Positions 47,872 to 57,900 are shown, counted from the first letter of the stretch. The stretch is 64,000 nucleotides of DNA from Stutzerimonas degradans (GCF_024448505.1 NZ_JAMOHV010000006.1:62001-126000), one strand, 5' to 3'. Notes: generated by a model from the letters alone, not told the origin. Numbers and translations are program-made.

Positions 47872-48618
47872 CTAGAGGTTCTGCATCAGCTTGCGCACGC
47901 CGGCGACATGTCGCCGACTCACCGTCAGCGCCTCGCCCTCGAGGCCCTTGAGGTACAGCTGGAAATGCCCCAGCGGCGTGCGCTGCAGGCGCTCGATGCG
48001 ATCGCGGAACACCAGTGCATTGCGGTGGATGCGCACGAAGCGCTCTCCGAACTCGTCCTCCAGCGACTTCAACGGCTCGTCCAGCAGCACCTCGCCGCCA
48101 GCGTGACGCAGCGTCACGTACTTGTGGTCGGCGATGAAATAGATCACCTCGTCCAGCGGAATCAGCTCGATGCCTTTGCGCGTGCGGGCACTGATGTGGC
48201 TGCGCGGCCCGCCACCGGAAACCGCCGCCGGACGGGTCAGTGCAGCGAGCTGCACGCGGTTGGGACGCTCGGCCTTCTTCAGCGCTTCGGCCAGATGCTC
48301 GGGGCGCACCGGCTTGACCAGATAGCCAACCGCGCTGACCTGGAAGGCCTCGAGGGCGAATTCGTCATGGGCAGTACAGAAGATCACCGCCGGCGGCGCA
48401 TCCATCTCGCACAGCCGGGCGGCGACCTGCAGGCCGTCGAGGCCGGGCATGCGGATATCGAGCAGCACGATATCCGGGCGCAGTTCTTCGATCAGCGACA
48501 GGGCTTGCTCGCCGTTGCTCGCGGTCGGCTCGAGGACACGATAACCGTCGAGGTCACCTACCAGTCGGCTTAGGCGCTCGCGGGCCAGAGGTTCGTCATC
48601 GACAATCAGGACATTCAT
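47872..48618 (-). CDS. algR: Response regulator AlgR
   Basis: LytTR-type DNA-binding response regulator for alginate and type IV pilus genes. 248 residues, equal to P. aeruginosa. Receiver domain with D54 in LLDIRMPG and the KPVR lysine; C-terminal LytTR domain (about 140-248; YFIADHKYVTLRH, FVRIHRNALVF). Start at MNVLIVDDEP rather than an upstream codon. Five bp after algZ, forming the usual pair. Confidence 0.97.
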   Translation of the reverse strand: MNVLIVDDEPLARERLSRLVGDLDGYRVLEPTASNGEQALSLIEELRPDIVLLDIRMPGLDGLQVAARLCEMDAPPAVIFCTAHDEFALEAFQVSAVGYLVKPVRPEHLAEALKKAERPNRVQLAALTRPAAVSGGGPRSHISARTRKGIELIPLDEVIYFIADHKYVTLRHAGGEVLLDEPLKSLEDEFGERFVRIHRNALVFRDRIERLQRTPLGHFQLYLKGLEGEALTVSRRHVAGVRKLMQNL

Positions 48619-48623
48619 AGAGG

Positions 48624-49673
48624 TCAGGCTTCCTGCTTTTGTCTCGCACATGGATAGCGTAGACAGGTGTAGTGGCGGCCATCACGGCGCTCCACGCTGA
48701 GACTCGCCTGCGGCCCGAAAAGTGCCGCTAATCGTGCGTCGATATTCAGCAAACCCTGGCGAGTACCGCGCGAAACCTGCGTTTGCGCCGCTTCGTCGAA
48801 CGGGTTGCTGACCTCCAGGCTGAACACGCCGCCGGCGTATTTCGCCGTCACGCTGACCAGGCCGCCCTCGATGCGCGGCTGGATGCCGTACACCAGCGCA
48901 TTCTCCAGCAGCGGCTGCAGCGTGAGCTGCGGTATCGGCAGGTCCGCCGGCACCTCGTCGACCTGCCACTGCAGCTGCAGGCGCTCGCCAAGGCGGTACT
49001 GCTCGATCGACAGATAGCGGCGCGCCAGTTCCAGCTCATCCTGCCAGGTCACCAGCGTGCCGGGGCGCGCCAGGCTGGCGCGGAACAGGTCGGACAAGTC
49101 CAGCACCGCCTGCTCGGCCTTGGCCGGATCGAGCGCGACCAGACTGGCGATGCTGTTCAGGCTGTTGAACAGGAAGTGCGGGCGGATCCGCGCCTGCAAC
49201 GATTCGATTCGCGCGCGCAGCTCGGCCTGTTCCTGGCGTCGCCACTGGCTCTGCAGGTAGAAGTAGCGTAGCAGCAGCCCGGACATGATCAGGCTGATCA
49301 GCGCGTGGCGCAGGTACAGGTTGACCTCGCCGTCGCGCTGCAGCGGCCCTGCGAGCTGGTAGATATCGGCCACCGCGGTGCAGGCCAGGGTCAGGCCGAG
49401 CACCAACACGCAGCACACCAGCCCCGCCAGCGCCGCGCGCAGCTGCGCCAGCAGCGGGCGCAGCAGGCACAGCGTGCCGGCCGAGAGCAGCACGATCCAT
49501 TGCACGAACAACGAGGTCAGCGCCAGGCGCATCCAGTCGAAGCCCGGCTGCATCGGTTCGGCCAGCACCAGTACCAGCACCAGCAGCTCGGCCAGCAGCA
49601 CCAGACCGAGCAGCGCCTCCGCGCGGCACAGTTCGGGAATGAAGAAATCGTCGGTTACGCCAGTGGACTTCAC
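48624..49673 (-). CDS. algZ: Histidine-kinase-like sensor AlgZ (FimS)
   Basis: Membrane partner of AlgR for twitching motility control. 349 residues, about four to six membrane helices in the first 140, then a LytS-type kinase part with the phospho-acceptor region [10 protein letters not shown] (His166) and a shortened ATP-binding domain ([15 protein letters not shown]). N- and G-boxes are reduced as in the family. Divergent from argH. Confidence 0.95.
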   Translation of the reverse strand: MKSTGVTDDFFIPELCRAEALLGLVLLAELLVLVLVLAEPMQPGFDWMRLALTSLFVQWIVLLSAGTLCLLRPLLAQLRAALAGLVCCVLVLGLTLACTAVADIYQLAGPLQRDGEVNLYLRHALISLIMSGLLLRYFYLQSQWRRQEQAELRARIESLQARIRPHFLFNSLNSIASLVALDPAKAEQAVLDLSDLFRASLARPGTLVTWQDELELARRYLSIEQYRLGERLQLQWQVDEVPADLPIPQLTLQPLLENALVYGIQPRIEGGLVSVTAKYAGGVFSLEVSNPFDEAAQTQVSRGTRQGLLNIDARLAALFGPQASLSVERRDGRHYTCLRYPCARQKQEA

Positions 49674-49868
49674 TTGATCAGCCTGTTGGTTTGCCCGCCC
49701 GGCAGTTTCCGTGCGCCCTCCGGCATCGGCAAGCCGGCCGCCGAGCGCAAGCGCCGGAAAAGCGTGGATTTGCCAGCCAGCTCACCCTTCCGGCCGTGCC
49801 CGATCGCGACGCCATCCCTGCTATCATCGCGGCCTTTCCTCAGCCTTCGGATTTCAGCGAGCGCATTC

Positions 49869-51263
49869 ATGAGCACCGACAAGACCAACCAGTCCTGGGG
49901 CGGCCGTTTCAGCGAGCCCGTCGACGCCTTCGTCGCCCGATTCACCGCCTCCGTCGAGTTCGACAAGCGCCTCTACCGCCACGACATCATGGGCTCGATC
50001 GCCCACGCCACCATGCTCGCCAAAGCCGGCGTGCTGACCGAGGCCGAGCGCGACCAGATCATCGCCAACCTGAAGGACATCCAGGCCGAAATCGAGGCCG
50101 GCACCTTCGACTGGCGCGTCGACCTGGAAGACGTGCACATGAACATCGAGGCGCGCCTGACCGACCGTATCGGCGTCACCGGCAAGAAGCTGCACACCGG
50201 CCGCTCGCGCAACGACCAGGTCGCCACCGACATCCGCCTGTGGCTGCGCGACGAGATCGACACCATCCTCGGCGAGATCACCCGCCTGCAGCAGGGTCTG
50301 CTGGCGCTGGCCGAGGCCGAAGCCGACACCATCATGCCGGGCTTCACCCACCTGCAGACCGCCCAGCCGGTGACCTTCGGCCATCACCTCTTGGCCTGGT
50401 TCGAGATGCTCTCGCGCGACTACGAGCGTCTGGTCGACTGCCGCAAGCGCACCAACCGCATGCCGCTCGGCTCGGCCGCGCTGGCCGGCACCACCTATCC
50501 GATCCAGCGCGAGATCACCTGCGAGCTGCTGGGTTTCGAGGCGATCTCCGGCAACTCGCTGGATGGCGTGTCCGATCGCGACTTCGCCATCGAATTCTGC
50601 GCCGCCGCCTCGCTGGCGATGATGCACCTGTCGCGCTTCTCCGAAGAGCTGGTGCTGTGGACCAGCGCGCAGTTCCAATTCATCGACCTGCCCGACCGCT
50701 TCTGCACCGGCTCCTCGATCATGCCGCAGAAGAAGAACCCGGACGTGCCCGAGCTGGTGCGCGGCAAGACTGGTCGTGTGTTCGGCGCGCTCGCCGGCCT
50801 GCTGGTGCTGATGAAGGGCCAGCCGTTGGCCTACAACAAGGACAACCAGGAGGACAAGGAACCGCTGTTCGACGCCGCCGACACCCTGCGCGACTCGCTG
50901 CGCGCCTTTGCCGACATGGTTCCGGCGATCAAGCCCAAGCGCGAGATCATGCGCGAGGCGGCGCTGCGCGGTTTCTCTACCGCCACGGATCTCGCCGACT
51001 ATCTGGTACGCAAGGGCCTGCCCTTCCGCGACTGCCATGAGATCGTCGGCCATGCGGTGAAGTACGGCGTGCAGACCGGCAAGGACCTGGCCGAGATGAG
51101 CCTCGACGAGCTGCGCCAGTTCAGCGACCAGATCGGCGACGACGTGTTCGCCGTGCTGACCCTGGAAGGTTCGGTGAACGCCCGCAACCACATCGGCGGC
51201 ACCGCGCCGCAGCAGGTGCGGGCCGCCGTGCAGCGTGGCCGCGACCTGCTCGCCAGCCGCTGA
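49869..51263 (+). CDS. argH: Argininosuccinate lyase
   Basis: Splits argininosuccinate to arginine and fumarate. 464 residues. The fumarase/aspartase signature [12 protein letters not shown] is intact, as is [20 protein letters not shown] at the start. ATG chosen at [11 protein letters not shown]; a longer in-frame stretch upstream is antisense to algZ. Followed by a strong hairpin and the NnrS gene on the same strand. Confidence 0.98.
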   Translation: MSTDKTNQSWGGRFSEPVDAFVARFTASVEFDKRLYRHDIMGSIAHATMLAKAGVLTEAERDQIIANLKDIQAEIEAGTFDWRVDLEDVHMNIEARLTDRIGVTGKKLHTGRSRNDQVATDIRLWLRDEIDTILGEITRLQQGLLALAEAEADTIMPGFTHLQTAQPVTFGHHLLAWFEMLSRDYERLVDCRKRTNRMPLGSAALAGTTYPIQREITCELLGFEAISGNSLDGVSDRDFAIEFCAAASLAMMHLSRFSEELVLWTSAQFQFIDLPDRFCTGSSIMPQKKNPDVPELVRGKTGRVFGALAGLLVLMKGQPLAYNKDNQEDKEPLFDAADTLRDSLRAFADMVPAIKPKREIMREAALRGFSTATDLADYLVRKGLPFRDCHEIVGHAVKYGVQTGKDLAEMSLDELRQFSDQIGDDVFAVLTLEGSVNARNHIGGTAPQQVRAAVQRGRDLLASR

Positions 51264-51272
51264 TCCCACCTT

Positions 51273-51296
51273 CGGAGCGGGCGCCGGCCCGCTCCG
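51273..51296 (+). other. GC-rich hairpin between argH and the NnrS gene
   Basis: 10 bp stem (cggagcgggc / gcccgctccg) with a 4 nt loop ten bp after the argH stop, no T-run. Could attenuate or stabilise mRNA; the NnrS ribosome site (GGAGG) follows directly. Confidence 0.5.
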
Positions 51297-51310
51297 ACCC
51301 GGAGGCGCCC

Positions 51311-52462
51311 ATGCACCCGCGCAAGCCGCGTCTTCCCTTCGCCAACGCCTGGTTCTTTCCCGCCGCCGCGCTGTATGCGGCCGTGCTGCTGCCGATCTCG
51401 GTACTCGGCCTGCTGGGCCTGCTGCCCGCGCTGCCGGGGCTGGTCACGCCTGCCGGTCATGCGCGGGAAATGCTGTTCGGCTTCGCCCTGGCGGTGATCG
51501 CCGGTTACCTGCTCGGCCCGCAACCGTTGCGGCTGATCCTGTCACTGCTCGGCTGCTGGTTGCTGGCGCGCGTCGGCGCGCTGTTCTGGCCCGGTTCCTG
51601 GCTGACGATGGGGGCCACGCTGCTGTTCGCCGCCGGGTTGGCGTGGAAGGTGCTGCCGCGCTTCGTCGGTGCGGCGAAGAAGTGGCGCAACCAGTCCGTC
51701 GCGCCGGTGGTCGGCGGGTTGGCGCTGCTCAGCGCGATCACCGCCACCGGTCTCGATTACGGGATGCTGCGCCTGCTGCAGCACGAGGCGCTGCTGCTAC
51801 TCGCCGCCCTGCTGTTCTTCATGGGCGGACGCGTCATCGCCCCGGCGCTGGCCGGCCATGCGCAGAATGAAGGGCGCCGGCTAAACGCCCGCGTGCAGCC
51901 GCAACTGGAAGGCGCGGTGCTGATCCTGCTGGCGCTCGCCCTGCTGCTGGCGCCGCTGTCCTGGCTGCTGCTGCAGCGCCTGGCGGCCGCCATGCTGGTC
52001 GCCGCCAGCGTGCTCTGCGGGATTCGCCTGCTGCGCTGGCAGCCCTGGCACTGCCGCACACGTCCGGACCTGCTGGTGCTGCTGCTCGGCTACGCCTGGC
52101 TCGTGCTCGGCCTGCTGCTGCTCGGCCTGAGCGCACTGATCCCGACGCTGCCGGCAACCGCCACGCTGCATGCGCTGAGCGTCGGTGCCCTGGGCAGCCT
52201 GACCTTCGGCGTGATGGGACGTACGCGGCTGGTGCAACGCTTCCGCGATCCCGAGGCGCGGCGCTGGATTCACCCCTTCGCGCTGCTGCTCAGCCTGGCC
52301 GCGCTGGCACGCATCGTTCCGCCCATGCTGGGCCTGCAACCAATGCCCTGGTTGCTGTTGGCGGCGGGCTGCTGGTCGCTGGCCTATCTGGCGCTGGCGG
52401 TGCTGCTGTGGCAATGCCGTGATGTCCCTGTCGACCGTCCGCGGGCAACGGCTGATCAGTAA
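51311..52462 (+). CDS. NnrS family multi-pass haem/copper membrane protein
   Basis: 383 residues, about 11-12 membrane helices. NnrS proteins protect cells from nitric oxide products in denitrifiers. AREMLFGFALAVIAGYLL, the KKWRNQSVAPVVGGLALLSA and LHALSVGALGSLTFGVMGRTRLV blocks are family features; conserved histidines sit at HAREMLFG and LHALSVG. GGAGG ribosome site. No denitrification gene is adjacent. Confidence 0.85.
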   Translation: MHPRKPRLPFANAWFFPAAALYAAVLLPISVLGLLGLLPALPGLVTPAGHAREMLFGFALAVIAGYLLGPQPLRLILSLLGCWLLARVGALFWPGSWLTMGATLLFAAGLAWKVLPRFVGAAKKWRNQSVAPVVGGLALLSAITATGLDYGMLRLLQHEALLLLAALLFFMGGRVIAPALAGHAQNEGRRLNARVQPQLEGAVLILLALALLLAPLSWLLLQRLAAAMLVAASVLCGIRLLRWQPWHCRTRPDLLVLLLGYAWLVLGLLLLGLSALIPTLPATATLHALSVGALGSLTFGVMGRTRLVQRFRDPEARRWIHPFALLLSLAALARIVPPMLGLQPMPWLLLAAGCWSLAYLALAVLLWQCRDVPVDRPRATADQ

Positions 52463-52545
52463 TCGTCGAGGAACTCTCACGCAGCGCGCTTGACGTACAA
52501 GCAGTCGACGGCGAATCCGCCGTCATCCATTCGCGGAGACATCGC

Positions 52546-53073
52546 ATGGCCAACCTGCGCACGCTGCTGTTGAATCAGGACACCCAGGGCGGCGAGCTTT
52601 TCGAGTCGCCGCGCGAACGCCTGCTCTTCTACCGCGCCGAAATCCATTTCGAATCCTCGCTGCTGGCCGAGCGCACCAGCGCCTATCTGGCCTCGCAATC
52701 GTTTCTGATGATCGCCTTCGCCTCGGCGATGGCCAACAGCAACCCGGACTGGGGCAACCTGTTCCGCCTGGTGGTGCCGGCGGTGCTGGCGCTGCTCGGG
52801 CTGCTGACGTCGCTGCATGCGATGCCTGGTATCCGCTCGAACTTCGAAGTCATCGAGCGCTGGCACCAGAAACAGGCCGAGCTGCTGCAGCTGGAGGGAC
52901 GCGTCGGCATCCTGCCGAACAACGAATCGGCGCTGTTCGGCGAAGGCACCAGCCCCGCGGGCGGCAAACGCTACAAGCGGACGTTGCTCTTCTCGCTGCG
53001 CACGCCGATCATTTTCTCGCTGGTCTGGGGCCTGTTCGGCGTACTCTGCCTGACGCTAAGTCTGCTGGACTGA
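52546..53073 (+). CDS. Hypothetical membrane protein, unrecognised
   Basis: 175 residues with a good ribosome site (GGAGAC). I do not recognise a family. Residues 1-45 are soluble and rich in charged residues; hydrophobic stretches lie at about 50-63, 70-90 (LVVPAVLALLGLLTSLHA) and 152-174 (IIFSLVWGLFGVLCLTLSLL). The intervening part (about 95-150) is hydrophilic and contains RSNFEVIERWHQKQAELLQL. No signal peptide. Follows NnrS by 83 bp. Confidence 0.7.
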   Translation: MANLRTLLLNQDTQGGELFESPRERLLFYRAEIHFESSLLAERTSAYLASQSFLMIAFASAMANSNPDWGNLFRLVVPAVLALLGLLTSLHAMPGIRSNFEVIERWHQKQAELLQLEGRVGILPNNESALFGEGTSPAGGKRYKRTLLFSLRTPIIFSLVWGLFGVLCLTLSLLD

Positions 53074-53135
53074 AGGCGGTCGCCGGCGGCTGGCCCGTCA
53101 AGCGGCGGAGAGCCGCACAATCGAGGAGAAACCGC

Positions 53136-53570
53136 ATGCCCGAGTCCGACCGCCCGCGCTACCGCATCAGCGCGGATCGCCAGGCCGCTCACCGGCGGGT
53201 ACGCTACATCGAGACCAATCAACCGGACGACGGCAGCTGCACGCTGTGCCAGCTGGACACCGCCAACCCGTCGCCAGCCGAAGAGAACCGCGCAATGTCC
53301 AACGAGATCGAGCAAGACGACGAGGCCTTCGCCGAGGCCACACTGATTCAGGCCATCGAGAACCAGCTGGAGGCCGGCGAGCCGGCCGCCGCCCAGGCAA
53401 CCCTGAACAAGCTGACGCTGGTCGGCTACGAACGCGAGGAAAGCGTGCAGATGATGGCGCTGGCCCTGGCCCATGAAATCCGCCGCATGCTCGCCGAGGA
53501 TCGTCCCTTCGACGGCGCTGCCTACGAAGCCCTGTTGCGCAACCTGCCGGAACTGCCAGAGCAGGCGTAG
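53136..53570 (+). CDS. Small acidic hypothetical protein with a CxxC
   Basis: 144 residues, start chosen by a strong GAGGAGAAA site. Residues 1-50 are basic and contain C36-T-L-C39; residues 54-144 are acidic and helical (AFAEATLIQAIENQLEAG, EIRRMLAEDRPFDG). An internal ATG at 53295 starts MSNEIEQDDEAF and could give a separate 91-residue product. No family recognised; no membrane segment. Role unknown. Confidence 0.6.
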   Translation: MPESDRPRYRISADRQAAHRRVRYIETNQPDDGSCTLCQLDTANPSPAEENRAMSNEIEQDDEAFAEATLIQAIENQLEAGEPAAAQATLNKLTLVGYEREESVQMMALALAHEIRRMLAEDRPFDGAAYEALLRNLPELPEQA

Positions 53571-53682
53571 CGGGCACCGGCCGGCAATCGCGCCGAACCC
53601 GAACCTGGATCAAGGCAGGCTCGCGACCAGCAACTACACTCAGCGAGCAAGGGCCGAATGGCCCACCATTCGAGGAGCGAGC

Positions 53683-53928
53683 ATGTCGTACACCCCTGAG
53701 TTGGTCGCCGAACTGGAAGTCCTTCGACAGTTCAATCTGGAAAATCTGCAGGAAGGCCTCAAGGTCCATCACGAGGCCAGCCCGTCCACCATCGCCGCGT
53801 TCGCCCGGCTGCATGCCAAGGGCCTGATCACTCAGGTCGACGGCGGTTATCTCACCAGCCTGGGGCGCGACGCCGCCGAACAGGCGCAAACCCTGCTGAC
53901 CATACTCTGCGAGACCGCCAGCGCCTGA
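53683..53928 (+). CDS. TIGR02647-type small DNA-binding-like protein
   Basis: 81 residues with a GAGGAGC ribosome site. Start MSYTPELVAELEVLRQFNLE fits the TIGR02647 family, which I associate with pseudomonads; it looks like a winged-helix fragment (IAAFARLHAKGLITQVDGGYLTSLG). Function unknown. Upstream of cyaA by 129 bp. Confidence 0.7.
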   Translation: MSYTPELVAELEVLRQFNLENLQEGLKVHHEASPSTIAAFARLHAKGLITQVDGGYLTSLGRDAAEQAQTLLTILCETASA

Positions 53929-54057
53929 GCCGCGCCACCAGCAGCGATCCGGGCGGCACCGCCGGCGCTGACGCCCGCTTGAGGTCTGGCCATGTGCCAG
54001 CCTCAAGCCACGCAGCGAGCGGCCGATGAACAGAAGTCGTCCCACCTGCACACCGCA

Positions 54058-56901
54058 ATGACCCGCACCCCACCCATCCAGCCGATTCTCGAAGAAGGCA
54101 TCGACCGCAAGGTGCTTGCTACCCTGCGCGCGCGGTTTCTGACGCTGAGCGCGGCACGTCTGGAGCGTGCGATGCAGGGGATGTCGACGCGCCAGCAGCA
54201 GGCGCTCAAGCTGCTGCCCCTGCTGTTTCACGTCAACCATCCGCTGCTGCCCGGCTATGTCGCGGCGAGCACGCCGGCGGGACTGTCGAGCTTCGAGCCG
54301 GATGCCGAATTGCTCGCCGAAGCACAGCGCCTGACCCGCTCGTTCACTTACAAACCATTGCGCGGCCGCCCGGACCAGCCGATCTGGGGGCTGTACCTGA
54401 TGGGCAGCCTCGGTACCGTGGCGCAGGAGGAGCACAGCGACCTCGACGTATGGGTCTGCCACGACCCGGCTCTCGACGCCCGCCAGCTCGACGAACTGCG
54501 CCGCAAATGCGACCTGCTGACGGCCTGGGCCGCCAGCCTGGGTAGCGAAGCGCATTTTTTCCTGGTCGACCCGCAGCGTTTCGTTCAGGGCCAGCGCGAA
54601 ACGCAGCTCACCTCCGACGACTGCGGCACCACTCAGCACTACCTGTTGCTTGATGAGTTCTATCGCACGGCGATCTGGCTCGGCGGTCGCACGCCGGTCT
54701 GGTGGCTGGTGCCGGCCTACGAGGAACACCGTTACCACAGCTATGTGGAAACGCTGCTGGAGCGGCGTTTCGTCCGCGCCGAGGACGTGCTCGATCTCGG
54801 CCATCTGCAGCAGATACCGCCCGGCGAGTTCGTCGGCGCCGGGCTCTGGCAGCTGTACAAGGCCATCGAGGCACCCTACAAGTCGTTGTTCAAACTGCTG
54901 CTGGTGGAGGTCTACGCCAGCCAGCATCCGCAGGTGCACTGCCTGGCGCTGGCGTTCAAGCAGGCGGTGTACGCCGGCCAGCTGAAGATCGAGGAGCTCG
55001 ACCCCTACATCTGCGCCTATCGCGCCATCGAGCAGTACCTGCGCGACCGCGACGCGCCCGAACGCCTCGAACTGGCCCGGCGCTGCCTGTACCTGAAGGT
55101 CAACCGTCCGCTCAGCCGCCCGCCGCGCAACCGCAACAAGAGCTGGCAACGCGTGCTGCTCGAGCAGCTGGTACGCGACTGGCAGTGGGACGAGCGCCTG
55201 CTCGCCCGGCTCGACGACCGCAGCCGGTGGAAGGTGCGCCAGGTCATGCAGGAACGCCAGGCGCTGGCCAACGAGCTGGCGCTCGGCTACCGCTTCCTTA
55301 GCGATTTCACCCGTCTGCAGCAGGTCGCCAGCTCGGTCAGCCGCCGCGACCTGAGCGTGCTCGGCCGTCGCCTGTTCGCCACCATCGAGCGCAAGGTCGG
55401 CAAGGTCGAGGTGCTCAATATCGGTATCTCGCCGAACATGGCCGAAGACAGCCTGACGCTGGTGCACGGCGAGGACGCCGCCGGTGATCTGTGCTGGTCG
55501 CTGTTCACCGGCAGCCTGAACGCCCAGGAATGGGCGAACTTCGCGCCGCTCAAGCGCACGCGCGAACTGATCCCGTTGCTCGCCTGGTGCCACCGCAACG
55601 GCGTGATCGATGCCGGCACTCGCGTCTCGCTGTTCGCCGGCGACAGTGGCCTGAGCGAGCCGGAGCTGTTCAATCTGCTCAGCGAGCTGCGCCAGACATT
55701 GCCGCTGCCCCTACCGCCGGTCGATGCACAGACGCTGCTCGCCACCGCGCAGCCGCGCACGGTGCTGCTGCTGGTCAACGTCGGCCTCGATCCGCTCGAT
55801 CAGCGCTCCCTGTTGCAGATGCCCGAGGATGGCGCGCACAGCGACCCGCTGGGCTATGCCGCAGCGCGGGAGAATCTGGTGCTGAGCATCGATCAGGTGC
55901 AGCTGAGCAGCTGGAACGAGCTGATCGTCAGCCGCTACGAAGGCCCGCATGCGCTGCCCGACTGCCTGCGCGATCACCTGCAGAACCTGCCGGCCGATGC
56001 CGTCGACGGACTGCCACAGCTGCAGGTGCGCTGCTTCTCGCGCAATCGCGGGCAGGCCATCGCCCGGCGTGTCGAAGAGCTGCTGCTGGAGGCCCGCCTG
56101 CAGCTCGCCAGCGTGCACAGTCGCTACCTGCTGCAGGTGCGCCAGCAGTTCCATCTGCTCGAACGCCGGCCCGACAGCGTCCGCGCCACCAGCCTGAACG
56201 ACCGCACCGCGCTGCTCGCCCACCTGGGCGAGGCGCATCACGTCTATCGCCCGCTGCGGCTCGATCGGCATGCGCTCAAGGGCGACGACCTGCGCCTGAT
56301 CCTCCCGCTGGCGCGCCCCGACTGCCTGCAGCTGTTCTACCGCGTGCGCGGCGAGACGGCCGAGCTGAGCATTCTCGACGAGTGCAACGCACTGTGGTGC
56401 CAGCGCCTGCCGTGTCGCGACGAACAGCAATTGCTGATGCCGCTGCTGCGCTTTCTGAGGTCGGTGGAATATCGGCGCAACGCACGCGTGTCGCTGCACG
56501 GGGATGACGGCGAGGCGGCTTTCGACATTCAGCTCTACCGTCTGCACGGCGACCCGGGCGAACCCTCGGCCAGCGTGGAGCGGCGCCCGTTACCGCAGGG
56601 CGGGACGAGCGATGCCTGCTACGAAGTGCAGGCCATTGTCGAACCGGGCGAAACGCGCTCGCAGGTGACGCTGTACTGCAACCACCGGGAGTTTTCCGAA
56701 CTGGAGTACGGCGCCCGGCTGTGTATCGCAGTCGCCGAACACATTCTGTCGCAGCGCCGCGATGGCGAGCGCTACCCCTGCTACATCACCGATCTGGATC
56801 TCTCGGGTATGCATGGCAGCGGTCGCAGCCAGACGGTGCAGCTGCTGCGCTACAAGGCGCGGCTCGAAGCCGCGCTGAACGCCGCGCTGGCGCAGCTCTG
56901 A
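54058..56901 (+). CDS. cyaA: Class I adenylate cyclase
   Basis: Makes cAMP from ATP; cytosolic. 947 residues. The catalytic N-terminal domain contains YLMGSLGTVAQEEHSDLDVWVCHD with the metal-binding aspartates in DLD, and CGTTQHYLLLDEFYRTAIWL; the C-terminal half is regulatory. ATG chosen at MTRTPPIQP; an in-frame ATG 22 codons upstream lacks homology. In E. coli this class is activated by EIIA-Glc. Confidence 0.93.
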   Translation: MTRTPPIQPILEEGIDRKVLATLRARFLTLSAARLERAMQGMSTRQQQALKLLPLLFHVNHPLLPGYVAASTPAGLSSFEPDAELLAEAQRLTRSFTYKPLRGRPDQPIWGLYLMGSLGTVAQEEHSDLDVWVCHDPALDARQLDELRRKCDLLTAWAASLGSEAHFFLVDPQRFVQGQRETQLTSDDCGTTQHYLLLDEFYRTAIWLGGRTPVWWLVPAYEEHRYHSYVETLLERRFVRAEDVLDLGHLQQIPPGEFVGAGLWQLYKAIEAPYKSLFKLLLVEVYASQHPQVHCLALAFKQAVYAGQLKIEELDPYICAYRAIEQYLRDRDAPERLELARRCLYLKVNRPLSRPPRNRNKSWQRVLLEQLVRDWQWDERLLARLDDRSRWKVRQVMQERQALANELALGYRFLSDFTRLQQVASSVSRRDLSVLGRRLFATIERKVGKVEVLNIGISPNMAEDSLTLVHGEDAAGDLCWSLFTGSLNAQEWANFAPLKRTRELIPLLAWCHRNGVIDAGTRVSLFAGDSGLSEPELFNLLSELRQTLPLPLPPVDAQTLLATAQPRTVLLLVNVGLDPLDQRSLLQMPEDGAHSDPLGYAAARENLVLSIDQVQLSSWNELIVSRYEGPHALPDCLRDHLQNLPADAVDGLPQLQVRCFSRNRGQAIARRVEELLLEARLQLASVHSRYLLQVRQQFHLLERRPDSVRATSLNDRTALLAHLGEAHHVYRPLRLDRHALKGDDLRLILPLARPDCLQLFYRVRGETAELSILDECNALWCQRLPCRDEQQLLMPLLRFLRSVEYRRNARVSLHGDDGEAAFDIQLYRLHGDPGEPSASVERRPLPQGGTSDACYEVQAIVEPGETRSQVTLYCNHREFSELEYGARLCIAVAEHILSQRRDGERYPCYITDLDLSGMHGSGRSQTVQLLRYKARLEAALNAALAQL

Positions 56902-56923
56902 GCGCGCCGCGCGGCCGCCGGCA

Positions 56924-57331
56924 TCACAGGCCGGTGTCGCCCGCCGCTTCCGGCTGATATTCCACTTCCAGCAGCGTGAGCTTGATGACCTTGCCGCCCG
57001 GGGTCGGCCAGTCGATGTGCTGGCCGACGCTCATGCCCAGCAGCGCGGTGCCTACCGGTGCCAGCACCGACACGGTGCCCGGCTTGCCGGCATCCTGCGG
57101 ATAGACCAGGGTCAGGTGGTAGTCCTTGCCGCTGCCTTCCTCGCGGCAATGTACGCGCGAATTCATGGTCACGACGCCAGCGGGCATCTCGCTGCGCGAG
57201 ACGACCTTCGCCCGCGACAACTCCTGCTCCAGCGCCTCGGCAGCCGGGCCGTACTCGTCCAGGCTGTCGAGCAGCCGTTCGAGCCGCTGCAGATCGAGTT
57301 GGGTAAGGATGATCGACGGTGCACTGGTCAT
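56924..57331 (-). CDS. rnk: Regulator of nucleoside diphosphate kinase
   Basis: 135 residues; GreA/GreB-like C-terminal fold with a short N-terminal coiled coil (LERLLDSLDEYGPAAEALEQEL). LVYPQDAGKPGTVSVLAPVGTALLG is the Rnk signature. Binds RNA polymerase secondary channel in homologues and affects Ndk in alginate producers. Confidence 0.92.
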   Translation of the reverse strand: MTSAPSIILTQLDLQRLERLLDSLDEYGPAAEALEQELSRAKVVSRSEMPAGVVTMNSRVHCREEGSGKDYHLTLVYPQDAGKPGTVSVLAPVGTALLGMSVGQHIDWPTPGGKVIKLTLLEVEYQPEAAGDTGL

Positions 57332-57364
57332 GGGTTCTGGCTCGCTCCTGTGAAATCCAAACGC

Positions 57365-57400
57365 AAAAAAAGCAAAACCCCGCCCGAAGGCGGGGTTTTG
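57365..57400 (-). terminator. cyaY terminator
   Basis: 12 bp stem (caaaaccccgcc / ggcggggttttg), CGAA loop, followed on the minus strand by seven T's. Confidence 0.85.
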
Positions 57401-57461
57401 TGACCTGCGGCGACCGTATCACAGCCGCTCGAATTAGCAAAGAGAGCCGCGCGGGGCCCGC

Positions 57462-57794
57462 TCAGAGGTCCTCGAAGGCCAGCGCTTCGCCGCCCTGCTC
57501 CTGGGTGACGCGCGCCAGCAGTTCACCCAGGCGCTCCTCGCTGTTGTCGCAGATCCACAGCTCGGCGTCCTCGTCGTAATCGAAGTGGAAACCGCCGGAG
57601 CGTGCCGCGACCCATAGCTGGCGCAGCGCCGGCTGGCGGCTGAGGATCAGCTGGCTGCCGTTGGCGAACCGCACGGTCAGCACGCCGCCGGAATTCTCCA
57701 GATCGACATCCAGGGCGCTGTCGTCGAACACGTCCTCCACCTCTTCCTGGGCGGCGTCGACAAGATCGTGGTAGCGGGCTTCGCTCAGGCTCAT
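57462..57794 (-). CDS. cyaY: Frataxin-like iron donor CyaY
   Basis: 110 residues. Acidic N-terminal helix (LVDAAQEEVEDVFDD) for iron binding and the central DVDLENSGGVLTVRFANGSQLILSRQPALRQLWVA sheet, here cited by its core QLWVA. Modulates Fe-S assembly in homologues. Divergent from lppL. Confidence 0.95.
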   Translation of the reverse strand: MSLSEARYHDLVDAAQEEVEDVFDDSALDVDLENSGGVLTVRFANGSQLILSRQPALRQLWVAARSGGFHFDYDEDAELWICDNSEERLGELLARVTQEQGGEALAFEDL

Positions 57795-57900
57795 GCGGGG
57801 GTCCTCAAGGTGACGCGCGACCGGCGGTCGCATCGAGGACGCGAGCTTAGCAGGCCCGTCGCAACCCAGGCGAGCCGGCGCCGCCGCCGCGGCTGCTCGA

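Noticed and set aside
49691..51040. Arg/Pro-rich frame inside argH
   Set aside because: Frame-shifted reading of argH, low-complexity product.
53167..55593. Long minus-strand frame over cyaA
   Set aside because: Antisense to cyaA and to the small genes upstream, which have ribosome sites.
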